This document shows positions 9,101 through 11,192 of a stretch of 11,192 nt of DNA, piece after piece. The translations under genes and the position numbers were made by a program. The stretch lies in NCBI GenBank assembly GCA_964352535.1, contig CAYGSW010000194.1, positions 1-11,192 on the forward strand, written 5' to 3'. The notes beneath the pieces were generated by a model. That model had not been told where the DNA came from. It saw only the letters and a program-made list of their open reading frames with translations, and made no database searches. Each line of letters begins with the position of its first letter. Position 1 is the stretch's first letter. The DNA comes from Granulosicoccus sp964352535 (GTDB lineage: Bacteria > Pseudomonadota > Gammaproteobacteria > Granulosicoccales > Granulosicoccaceae).

Positions 9101-10926
9101 TGAACAATATTCAGGCCAGCGTGCTGGGTCAGTCCGGCAGTTTCCAGGCCACCTTTAGCGTGGATGCCACCGATGTTGTCAATGCCAACGGTTCCGCAGG
9201 CGTTGTGAGGCGGGTAGCCATCTTGTATCGCAAGTCGGTCAACTCTCAGGGCCGCGGCGTGTGGGTGCTTGAAGACCTGGTGAAAGGCTCGGGCAACACC
9301 TGGACCGGCGGTGGCCCCGTGGACAACAGCGGACTGCAGAGTGGTCAGGTGGACTACATCGTGCAGGCAGTGGACGCGAATGCGAACGTGGCCAACAGTA
9401 CGTTCAAGGGGTTGTTCTATGTGGCGGAGCAGTTGCCACCCCCGCCCAATCCGAGTGGCGGCAACGGCACTGTGGGCATTGTGGTGACGGCCAACGGCCA
9501 GCCGGTGTCTGCGGACGACTGGATCAACGACAATCCGGTGACGGTGGAAGTGACCAACTTGTCGCCGGGCGTTAGCTACGAATTCTCCGTAGATTCGCCG
9601 GACTTCAGTCCGCTGAACAATCCTTTCATCAACGTGTTTGGTGACGGGCTGCACGTGGTGACTATCCGCGAAGTAGACGGTGCCAATCCGGTAAGCATTG
9701 GTGTGCCAATTGACACCACATCACCTGGCATCTTCATTAACTCGCCAGCGGCGGGTCAGTTTGTGGAGCAGGGTGATGGTGGCTCGGTGTCGACTTACCA
9801 GTGCGCGGATTCGGGATCTGGCACTGCCAGCTGCCTGGGTTCCGTCTCCTCGGGCCAGCCCATACCTGCGTCACAAATCGGTTCGCAGGATTTCACCGTG
9901 ACCGCGCAGGACTTTGCCGGCAACCCGTCAACGACAGTCACTAACAACTACTACGTGGTCAAGCCCATCGTGTTGGACAGCCCGGCAGGACCGGTGGAGC
10001 TGTTTGAGCCCGTTACCGTCACCGGTAGCGCGACGGATTTGGCAGATTTTACCGAGAGCGCCACCATTCACTGGGGTGACGGCACTTCAGATCCGCTGGA
10101 GCTGACAGAAGATGGTGGAAACCTGACGTTCTCAGCCGAGCATGAGTACACCCTGATCGATACCTTTGCCATTACGGTAGTGCTGGACTTCGGTGGCGCT
10201 TACGTGCAGTCCGGAGAAACTGATATCGCGGTTTCCGGCGCTATTGGACTGTGGGCTCAACACAATTCATTTGGCATCGTTTGGAGTGGTAGTGGCGGTT
10301 CGGTGGACGGTTTGAATCATAGCAATGGCGACATCAAAATTTCCGGTGCCGCCAAGACGATTAATGGCCGGACTCGGCATAAGGGCGAACTCAAACTGAG
10401 CGGCGGCAATCACGTATTTTCTCAGCCGCCTGAGAAAGTTACCCGGGCCGACTGGCCCTTGGCCTCTGAGCTAAGCGACTATCGTCCGGGCCGTGCCCTT
10501 GCGCTTTCGCTGGGCAGCCAGTTCTTTGATATGAGGCGAGAGTGCAACCAAAACGGTCAATGGGAGCTGAAAAATAATACTGCTCCTGGCCTTTATTGGG
10601 TGCCTTGTAAGGTCGTAGTGAAGGGTTCCAAGGTGGTCGCAAACGTGACCGTTGTGTCCAACTTCGATATGGAGGTTACTGGGTCCAAGCATAAAATTAC
10701 GCCGTTTGTGGATGGCCTGGTGTTCTATACCAACCTCAATAGCGACACCGCTATCAAGATTTCGTCGTCGAAGTCAGATTTCAAGGGTTACATTGTCGCC
10801 CGTCGCGGCAGCATTGTGATGTCCGGGTCTAATCAGACCGTGGGCTGCGGCCTGCTTGGGCAGGACATAAAACTGTCGGGTTCAAACCGAATCATTGGGC
10901 AAGATTGCGCCCTGCCTACCCACTGA
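40..10926 (+). CDS. Giant secreted beta-helix / lectin-like / PLSSF-repeat / C25 peptidase protein
   Basis: A single uninterrupted frame encodes a 3628-residue exported protein. Order of modules seen: signal peptide (1-36); PMP-like beta-helix with a jelly-roll-like insert and a choice-of-anchor-Q motif (37-581); second beta-helix (582-1165); anchor-Q motif split by an L-type lectin-like domain (1166-1500); PLSSF pentapeptides with cysteine-pair islands (1549-1993); DUF11-like and PPC-like beta domains (about 2100-2387); gingipain-like C25 peptidase (2416-2825); Ig-like and PKD-like domains (2826-3399); C-terminal SGS-repeat domain (3400-3628). Apart from the signal peptide I see no membrane segment, so it should be released or held at the surface by a non-membrane route. 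Sugar binding and proteolysis are inferred from the families; the natural substrate is unknown. The gene probably ends its own transcript, since a long stem-loop follows the stop. No frameshift or internal stop is seen. No gene name is recognised. Existence of the gene is near certain; the integrated function is inference. Confidence 0.96.
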   Translation: MNNHGRSGRGASLCGWFLVISPVAILLLSLSTGAQAQTTHTVCPPGNPSAPCSYDSPGAALADNGTVMAGDTLDIQNDTYILPAQLVVDRSLTLNFNGSLVDADGDRGVLVISPATVATINDLVLINGLVVGAELGGGILVQDASLDLSGSRLESNTAQAAGGGLASVDATVNVTDTEFIRNSTDGQGAAVLSQGSSSVLTLTRVNVDQNWSRSPSFNGGAVTATSDGVINVVDSAIIRNASTDPILAVDNYGNPSLPGASCFSPTLGRAFVGQTFVATQETLTGFRFLNPVGNTGVVVNDIPVTGLVRSGGPTGPVIANATALIPQGTPSGTNLDLDFTLDAPIAVAVGATYAVEMDFPASRSFIVNSNNAYPDGAGYRCSETTGSFDLEFQIFGGISTVGGVYSEGTVDMLNVTLSDSVGVGAMAAQRSSGAPYRVNATLSTISNNQRTGLHGVVGVVSGVVTFEKSILAFNQGGQNCLGDSTSAVSLGYNVMRNDLNCGAIQAVGDQWGTPATPIDPLLGPLQNNGGPTFTRAIDPASPAVDSGLNDPTCGGTGTSTDQRGLARPQGAACDAGAFELQPSATPLQALIDAAAPGATIVVPDGVYTEGITIGDNKILQGSGPGNVVIDVTGLGVQGVVATGSFTLIGVRVTGADVNVQAGGINVGLSGLDVVLNNVRVDNNRSSFRGAGIFIENNSNLTATNLQVDDNIAGTDGGGIYFDGNNDVVLNDVQISSNSAGRDGGGIWSQGDVFLGSVGCGATPVVGTQSNIIEGNTALAGQGGGIYNQVSFTMTDTRISNNTALTGGGILNDGPVATFDIDCSVLDTNQAAGGSGGALSLAGGVVTLDQSLVQSNSADVDGGGIDVTSGTLDITTTEFVSNNAQSGGGAINYLVNGNVSQSIFRNNFSALGGGAVRAQQAIIGSVDNVFDANTTSSKGGAILMTGTFSLLNSTGDSFTDNSARDGGGAISSDSPGPSSHFIDLTDGLLTGNQVGEGGISVSGRGAAIEFVGTLASVQNSEFINNTAPESGDGLSQGGAIFTNATQEFTLADSTISGSSAGDGGAIYNEGIASVVGSTLTNNSVTDPNAEPRGGAIASTGTLSAVNSTISGNVVNPGPGNTGDGGALAVFGGGTATLNNMTLASNTAPDGGAVYAEPGQGALIFSNSVLAGNTGVIADCDQVISAGFNIYEVNPCPTQSASDLIADPLLGLLTDNGGLTETQTLLPGSPAQDAGAPAALNVAQFDNLTGFNVQGNAALDGNTLLIAGNETVGTVGSIYRVEPVDVSSNFSAQFDFQISPGSGGSSADGFTFTIGDDPTFLGDGGGSLGIGSRDDDGLPPYIPTGPLVSGVSVEFDTFVNGAAEGANDTGQEHVGINLDGLLASAALTDLGPAGTLSDGSVWTAWIDYDANSNLLEVRTDNSGARPALATVSLTVDILAEADADADGNVYVGFTGAAGAGNAVGGQHRILNFQFANGVACEATDQRGVIRPQGLRCDIGAVEADVIAPSINGATLSSTTSTTFPGVVDIPIVDIPIERLTGDTFNAPESAPLSSFPLSSFPLSSFDLRASPMSSFPLSSFPLSSFDIVGAPLSSFPLSSFPLSSLAGGWSAITAQIPELAGAPLQTVSLQQVLEAAPPSLLQDITLGSLDITDSPLSSLSLPGLALGDDNTVAVLDDWIANATPGAPSVCQSLAARGFTACSDSDTFVSLEVKGAPVASLPLSSLPLSSFPLSSFPLSSFPLSSFPLSSFPLSSFPLSSFPLSSFPLSSFPLSSFPLSSLDLLAAPLSSFPLSSFPLSSFPLSSFDVAGTPFCDFYDDIANSSGELTCAALGINPSVATLETLIAALAQAGNSSIGSTPLSSFPMSSFNIASLPLSSFDVTSAAVATSPISALTLGDFAGCQEIDGTSNCATVASLDSNSSLLDVANEYGSLAASPLSSFPLSSLPLSSLPMSSFPLSSFEINGAPLSSFPLSSFEILSSPLSSFPMSSFPLSSFDQVFTCAAPCSQFTTFGDAFLAGQVRSDARLSDVAESSRFAQTTFGDLLGSLSLQFLYGFEPSGAENLGEIADLGNLTFGQLLITLMLKSDFPWETIPLSQIKPQTFSADNVVGYDLAFALDGNLVDPITATVTLSDSFHFQSGSASFVTSPQAAPSPVSNRLADPQIVDNGNGTQSLIFTDLAPSAFTNNTLSIVAVPSLGIGTFDASAELALGAGAPTVADGNNATVSVVPSPQTDAPSFSLPALTQPDILLLGFVNSSGDSDYFQIPPPPKGSRVSVFMANPEGDNDLLLYRPASAVEPIGQNVEAAALPLVPYEDDGVLYEGNITEEPDTLDDINVAAAPLSSLSTNRGGLDEEVSAIGDGANPFTLQVSGYNGAVSTQPYTLRIKVTPEVPQAQCTPRPWPGSVGQPGAGDFSPAGQWTANTNAVFLVNWSRLAASDPGGVGAANDALNAVNALVNAPGMIDGVVIDVTDIPGVSYAAWDADPCDPSAANAVVNAITAYLENQRTGSPNLTYVTLVGSDEVIPFARKADETAIANESTFAGEFFDNAMFGTLVSRNFLSDDTYGDIDPIAWLDRYLNVPELAVGRLVESAVDIQLAADNYVSSGGELVALTGVSAGYDFVADSSDDIQDTFQTYGVDSTPLVDQPGISPSQAWDRSAFLTATGLDEVSTPVADLVSFNMHFDFDEALPSSGDASGNYSDNLISVQDFAGNDMTRRLWFTVGCHSGTSIADISVAQGDLSQDWAQTLSELGAVYVAQAAYGLGDTVALALTERLLANFARNLNGSITAGQAHAFAKQDYFRDLGLYGEYDYKALQASVYFGLPMYRVVTPTPVIEPLPPLRPVIADVQSGLNSTSIAFTPIITREASSKGDLFSVDGETQFVHYRPLQPIVGIDVTSDNGDIARGAFLTSLETEDLFVADMAFARPVIDLGILEPEIETDEVVFPTTFTNISSYRVPSSPEPFEDRQQLNVIVGQYTSPAGSTSGTQRLFRSFGAQVFYQPAITVQKNAAQKMALSDDDFRPRLNNIQASVLGQSGSFQATFSVDATDVVNANGSAGVVRRVAILYRKSVNSQGRGVWVLEDLVKGSGNTWTGGGPVDNSGLQSGQVDYIVQAVDANANVANSTFKGLFYVAEQLPPPPNPSGGNGTVGIVVTANGQPVSADDWINDNPVTVEVTNLSPGVSYEFSVDSPDFSPLNNPFINVFGDGLHVVTIREVDGANPVSIGVPIDTTSPGIFINSPAAGQFVEQGDGGSVSTYQCADSGSGTASCLGSVSSGQPIPASQIGSQDFTVTAQDFAGNPSTTVTNNYYVVKPIVLDSPAGPVELFEPVTVTGSATDLADFTESATIHWGDGTSDPLELTEDGGNLTFSAEHEYTLIDTFAITVVLDFGGAYVQSGETDIAVSGAIGLWAQHNSFGIVWSGSGGSVDGLNHSNGDIKISGAAKTINGRTRHKGELKLSGGNHVFSQPPEKVTRADWPLASELSDYRPGRALALSLGSQFFDMRRECNQNGQWELKNNTAPGLYWVPCKVVVKGSKVVANVTVVSNFDMEVTGSKHKITPFVDGLVFYTNLNSDTAIKISSSKSDFKGYIVARRGSIVMSGSNQTVGCGLLGQDIKLSGSNRIIGQDCALPTH
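148..1443 (+). other. First PMP-like right-handed beta-helix (interrupted)
   Basis: Residues 37-468. Opens with a typical beta-helix entry (CSYDSPGAALADNGTVMAGDTLDI) and proceeds through coils with glycine-rich turns and NxT/NxS ladders, such as GGGILVQDASLDLSGSRLESNTA, GGGLASVDATVNVTDTEFIRNST and GGAVT. These resemble the GGA(I/V/L) and FxxN repeats of chlamydial polymorphic outer membrane proteins and bacterial parallel beta-helix proteins. The helix is broken at about 261-397 by a separate domain and then resumes (GGVYSEGTVDMLNVTLSDS). Expected role: elongated surface stalk or adhesin. No pectate-lyase active site is recognisable. Confidence 0.8.
817..1230 (+). other. Jelly-roll-like domain inserted in the first beta-helix
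   Basis: Residues about 260-397. The repeat pattern stops and is replaced by a beta-sandwich-like stretch starting ASCFSPTLGRAFVGQTF and ending FDLEFQIFGG. It includes a GQTFVA...LTGFRF segment and an AVGATYAVEMDF segment that look like carbohydrate-binding or choice-of-anchor style sandwich domains. Cys262 and Cys381 bracket the domain and could close it with a disulfide. The ligand is unknown and the family is not firmly recognised. Confidence 0.55.
1444..1782 (+). other. First choice-of-anchor-Q motif
   Basis: Residues 469-581. Shows the full signature order of choice-of-anchor-Q domains that end bacterial beta-helices: SILAFN, then GYNVMRNDLNC, DPLLGPLQNNGGPT, SPAVDSG, and the closing DQRGLARPQGAACDAGAFE (561-579). 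In many proteins this motif stands near the C-terminus, before a sorting signal. Here it is internal and a second beta-helix follows directly. Confidence 0.85.
1783..3534 (+). other. Second PMP-like beta-helix
   Basis: Residues 582-1165, about 580 residues. Begins with the classic entry LQALIDAAAPGATIVVPDGV (587-606), followed by YTEGITI. It then runs through many coils with GGGI, GGAI, GGAL and GGAV turns and FxxN-type strands (FRNN, FDAN, FTDN, FINN). Repeat spacing is about 20-45 residues. It is uninterrupted, unlike the first helix. Likely a long rigid rod presenting the downstream lectin domain. No catalytic residues are recognised. Confidence 0.85.
3535..4539 (+). other. Second choice-of-anchor-Q motif, split by a lectin-like domain
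   Basis: The first half (SVLAGN, FNIYEVNPC, DPLLGLLTDNGG, LLPGSPAQDAG) occupies residues 1166-1233. The second half (CEATDQRGVIRPQGLRCDIGAVE) is at 1478-1500. In ordinary family members, including the first copy in this protein, the two halves are a few to some twenty residues apart. Here about 245 residues separate them, nearly all of it the lectin-like domain. Confidence 0.8.
3766..4464 (+). other. Legume/L-type lectin-like domain
   Basis: Residues 1243-1475, about 233 residues, the usual length for this fold. Seen: FDNLTGFNVQGNA entry strand, SADGFTFTI (Asp1306 matches the sugar-contacting Asp of the aDG motif), VSVEFDTFVN, EHVGINLDG, then WTAWIDYD and NVYVGFTGAAG, ending HRILNFQF. The metal-site ligands of concanavalin A (Glu8, Asp10, Asn14, Asp19, His24) correspond to Glu1352, Asp1354, Asn1358, Asp1366 and His1371, with three extra residues in the loop. 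This predicts a calcium/manganese-dependent glycan-binding module; glycan specificity cannot be read. Confidence 0.85.
4684..4848 (+). repeat. PLSSF pentapeptide block A (9 units)
   Basis: Residues 1549-1603: three runs of three P(L/M)SS(F/L) units separated by DLRAS and DIVGA, which are themselves five residues long, so the five-residue register is unbroken for eleven pentamers. The triplet-plus-spacer pattern gives a 20-residue higher-order period here. It follows a short linker containing the tandem VDIPIVDIPI. At DNA level this is an imperfect 15-base tandem repeat with varied codons. Confidence 0.95.
4849..5178 (+). other. Cysteine-pair island 1 between PLSSF blocks
   Basis: Residues 1604-1713. 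Non-repetitive, partly helical-looking and leucine-rich, with one stray PLSSL at 1653-1657 preceded by DITDS. It has exactly two cysteines, Cys1688 and Cys1699. It returns to the repeat through LEVKGAP, resembling the D/E-(I/V)-x-x-A-P spacers. A similar TLGS/ALGD turn recurs in later islands. No known family recognised. Confidence 0.5.
5179..5478 (+). repeat. PLSSF pentapeptide block B (16 units, longest run)
   Basis: Residues 1714-1813, twenty pentamers in perfect register: a degenerate PVASL, twelve uninterrupted PLSS(F/L) units (1719-1778), DLLAA, four PLSSF units (1784-1803), DVAGT, and a degenerate PFCDF. Of the ten consecutive identical PLSSF units at 5209-5358, nine use different codon spellings, and serine is written with both AGY and TCN codons. 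Confidence 0.95.
5479..5607 (+). other. Cysteine-pair island 2
   Basis: Residues 1814-1856, with its first cysteine (Cys1811) inside the last degenerate pentamer PFCDF and the second at Cys1826. The rest (NPSVATLETLIAALAQAGN) looks like an amphipathic helix. It returns to the repeats at 1857. No family recognised. Confidence 0.45.
5608..5682 (+). repeat. Short PLSSF cluster (3 units)
   Basis: Residues 1857-1881: PLSSF, PMSSF, then NIASL acting as an in-register spacer, PLSSF, and DVTSA. The five-residue register is kept across the spacers. Confidence 0.9.
5683..5838 (+). other. Cysteine-pair island 3
   Basis: Residues 1882-1933. Contains TLGDFAGC and exactly two cysteines, Cys1899 and Cys1908, then a predicted helix (SLLDVANEYGSLA) leading back to the repeats. 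Its TLGD turn resembles the TFGD turns after block C. Confidence 0.45.
5839..6018 (+). repeat. PLSSF pentapeptide block C (10 units)
   Basis: Residues 1934-1993, twelve pentamers in register: five P(L/M)SS(F/L) units, EINGA, two units, EILSS, three units. Here the spacer begins with Glu rather than Asp but keeps the (D/E)-hydrophobic-x-x-(A/S) form. Confidence 0.95.
6019..6336 (+). other. Post-repeat region with cysteine pair and TFGD turns
   Basis: Residues 1994-2099. A close cysteine pair (Cys1999, Cys2003) is followed by recurring T-F-G-(D/Q) turns: TTFGDAFLAG, TTFGDLLGSL, LTFGQLLITL. The region ends with IPLSQI, which looks like a decayed PLSSF unit. Leucine-rich and probably a solenoid cap or continuation. 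No family recognised. Confidence 0.45.
6337..6735 (+). other. DUF11-like beta-sandwich domain
   Basis: Residues about 2100-2232. Strand pattern VVGYDLAFALDGN, ATVTLSDSFHF, GNGTQSLIFTDL, NTLSIVAVPSLGIGTFDASAELAL resembles DUF11/conserved-repeat domains that decorate bacterial surface proteins. Likely a structural spacer. Boundaries are approximate. Confidence 0.5.
6739..7200 (+). other. PPC-like beta domain preceding the peptidase
   Basis: Residues about 2234-2387. The sequence DILLLGFVNSSGDSDYFQI, then GSRVSVFMANPEGDNDLLLY, and the ending NPFTLQVSGYNG...YTLRIKV fit the bacterial pre-peptidase C-terminal (PPC) sandwich pattern, often found beside secreted peptidases. It carries an isolated PLSSL unit at 2337-2341. 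Confidence 0.6.
7285..8514 (+). other. Gingipain-like C25 cysteine peptidase domain
   Basis: Residues 2416-2825, about 410 residues. Seen in order: ANTNAVFLVNWSRL entry; YVTLVGSDEVIPF (Leu-Val-Gly-Ser-Asp at 2513-2517), the core strand of C25 domains; SDDTYGDID (2557-2565) and LAVGRLVES (Arg2583), matching the usual D-x-Y...(V/I)-GR elements; then SFNMHFDF with His2678, and FTVGCHSGTS with Cys2720, the candidate His/Cys dyad 42 residues apart, as expected for clan CD caspase-fold peptidases. The canonical G-H-G around the histidine is replaced by M-H-F, so activity and specificity are uncertain. It ends near FGLPMYRV, a frequent terminus of C25 domains. Confidence 0.8.
8515..9960 (+). other. 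Post-peptidase Ig-like beta domains
   Basis: Residues 2826-3307. A beta-rich domain (about 2830-3017) is followed by an Ig/FN3-like one (3018-3130: RRVAILYRKS...VWVLEDLV...VDYIVQAVDANANVA). A proline-rich linker (PPPPNPSGGNG) leads to two further sandwich segments. The last carries YQCADSGSGTASCLG and DFTVTAQDFAGN, the pattern of HYR/Ig-like repeats. C25 peptidases are usually followed by an Ig-like domain, which fits. Boundaries are approximate. Confidence 0.6.
9961..10236 (+). other. PKD-like domain
   Basis: Residues 3308-3399. Contains the PKD hallmark HWGDGT (from His3344), a preceding PVTVTGSATD strand and the following HEYTLIDTFAITVVL strand. Such domains are spacers or polysaccharide/protein contact modules in secreted enzymes. 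Confidence 0.8.
10237..10923 (+). other. C-terminal SGS-repeat domain
   Basis: Residues 3400-3628. At least six copies of a strand motif (D/E)-(I/L)-K-(I/L)-S-G-x-x occur, starting near 3431 (DIKISGAAK), 3450 (ELKLSGGNH), 3543 (DMEVTGSKH), 3571 (AIKISSSKS), 3591 (SIVMSGSNQ) and 3609 (DIKLSGSNR). This suggests a small parallel beta-helix. Several cysteines are present in the domain, including one near the end (DCALPTH). It carries no hydrophobic tail, LPXTG, PEP-CTERM or barrel. Role unknown; capping, surface attachment or self-association are possibilities. Confidence 0.6.
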
Positions 10927-10931
10927 AAGAA

Positions 10932-10974
10932 CGCTGTTTGTTGTTGGCGTTAATCCCGCTGACAATAAACAGCG
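10932..10974 (+). terminator. Long stem-loop after the giant gene, candidate terminator
   Basis: The arms 10932-10949 (CGCTGTTTGTTGTTGGCG) and 10957-10974 (CGCTGACAATAAACAGCG) can pair over 18 bp in RNA with three G-U pairs and a 7-base loop. It begins six bases after the stop codon. The nearest T run (TTTTT, 10991-10995) is 16 bases beyond the stem, too far for a textbook intrinsic terminator. It may therefore be a non-canonical terminator or a 3' end stabiliser. Confidence 0.6.
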
Positions 10975-11025
10975 ACCGCCCCATTCTCAGTTTTTCTGCC
11001 TGGGCTCAAATAGAACGTTGATCCA

Positions 11026-11054
11026 TTGGGTTGAGGCAGGGGGAATGGGATAAG
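11026..11054 (+). promoter_or_regulatory. Weak candidate promoter for the downstream gene
   Basis: TTGGGT (11026-11031), a 17-base spacer and GATAAG (11049-11054), with TG two bases before the -10 element, is the best sigma-70-like pair I can find in the intergenic gap. It lies about 44 bases before the GTG start. Both boxes are poor matches to consensus. The rest of the 172-base gap holds the stem-loop and nothing else I recognise. Confidence 0.2.
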
Positions 11055-11098
11055 CTACGCGGCGATAAGAGTAAAAATATTAGGATTTAGAGTCTAGC

Positions 11099-11192
11099 GT
11101 GTCATTTTTTCAGGAACTGAAGCGACGAAACGTTATTCGCGTAGGCATTGCCTATGTGGTGGTGGGCTGGGCGCTGGTGGAAGCAGCAGATC
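11099..11192 (+). CDS. N-terminal fragment of a TPR/TolB-like single-pass membrane protein
   Basis: A GTG start opens a frame of 31 codons that runs off the window. The product begins SFFQELKRRNVIRVGIAYV and continues VVGWALVEAAD: a basic amphipathic cytoplasmic start, then a transmembrane helix. This N-terminus is highly characteristic of gammaproteobacterial proteins annotated as TolB-like/tetratricopeptide repeat or adenylate-cyclase-like regulators. The C-terminal part that would decide which is not in the window. An in-frame stop at 11081-11083 and the lack of any ATG fix GTG 11099 as the start. The ribosome site is weak (AGGA at 11082-11085 or AGAG at 11089-11092). Same strand as the giant gene but 172 bases away behind a stem-loop, so probably a separate unit. 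Confidence 0.75.
   Translation, partial: MSFFQELKRRNVIRVGIAYVVVGWALVEAAD

Noticed and set aside
8269..9654. Long minus-strand open frame of 461 codons
   Set aside because: The product is His/Arg/Val-rich with no recognisable domain and lies wholly opposite the C25 and Ig-coding region, whose + frame shows clear protein motifs. It is an antisense shadow.
10996..11039. Second hairpin in the intergenic gap (CTGCC pairing with GGCAG)
   Set aside because: Only about five base pairs, with a long loop and competing pairings; not convincing.

Overview
The window is almost entirely one giant gene. An open frame of about 10.9 kb (start codon at 40, stop at 10924-10926, + strand) encodes a 3628-residue secreted, multi-domain surface-type protein. 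It is followed by a 172-base intergenic gap and the first 31 codons of a second + strand gene (11099 onward, cut by the window end). The N-terminus of that second gene is typical of the TPR/TolB-like single-pass membrane proteins common in marine and environmental Gammaproteobacteria. With the moderately GC-rich coding and a clean AAAGGA ribosome site, this suggests a gammaproteobacterium; the assignment is inference.

Layout of the giant protein (residues counted from the ATG at 40): Sec signal peptide 1-36; first right-handed beta-helix with PMP/POMP-like GGG(I/L/A) turns, interrupted by a jelly-roll-like insert (about 261-397) and closed by a choice-of-anchor-Q motif (469-581); second, longer beta-helix (582-1165); a second anchor-Q motif (1166-1233 and 1478-1500) split by a complete legume/L-type lectin-like domain (1243-1475) that keeps all five expected metal ligands; a region of 39 PLSSF-type pentapeptides in four clusters (1549-1993), separated or followed by cysteine-pair islands; a DUF11-like beta domain (about 2100-2230); a PPC-like beta domain (about 2234-2387); a gingipain-like C25 (caspase-fold) cysteine peptidase domain (2416-2825) with candidate dyad His2678/Cys2720; several Ig-like domains and a PKD-like domain (2826-3399); and a C-terminal domain built from (I/L)K(I/L)SGS repeats (3400-3628).

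The organisation reads as a long exported stalk carrying carbohydrate-binding (lectin), protease (C25) and adhesive or structural (beta-helix, Ig, PKD) modules. A role in binding and cutting polymers, host or prey surfaces, or in self-processing is inference. No autotransporter barrel, RTX nonapeptide, LPXTG, PEP-CTERM or recognisable type IX C-terminal signal is visible, so the route beyond the periplasm is unknown.

The most unusual element is the PLSSF repeat region. The peptide is strictly conserved while the codons are scrambled, including switches between the two serine codon families. Its non-repeat neighbours each carry exactly two cysteines. A strong stem-loop begins six bases after the stop codon. 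I see no tRNA, rRNA, CRISPR array, insertion sequence or genuine gene on the minus strand.
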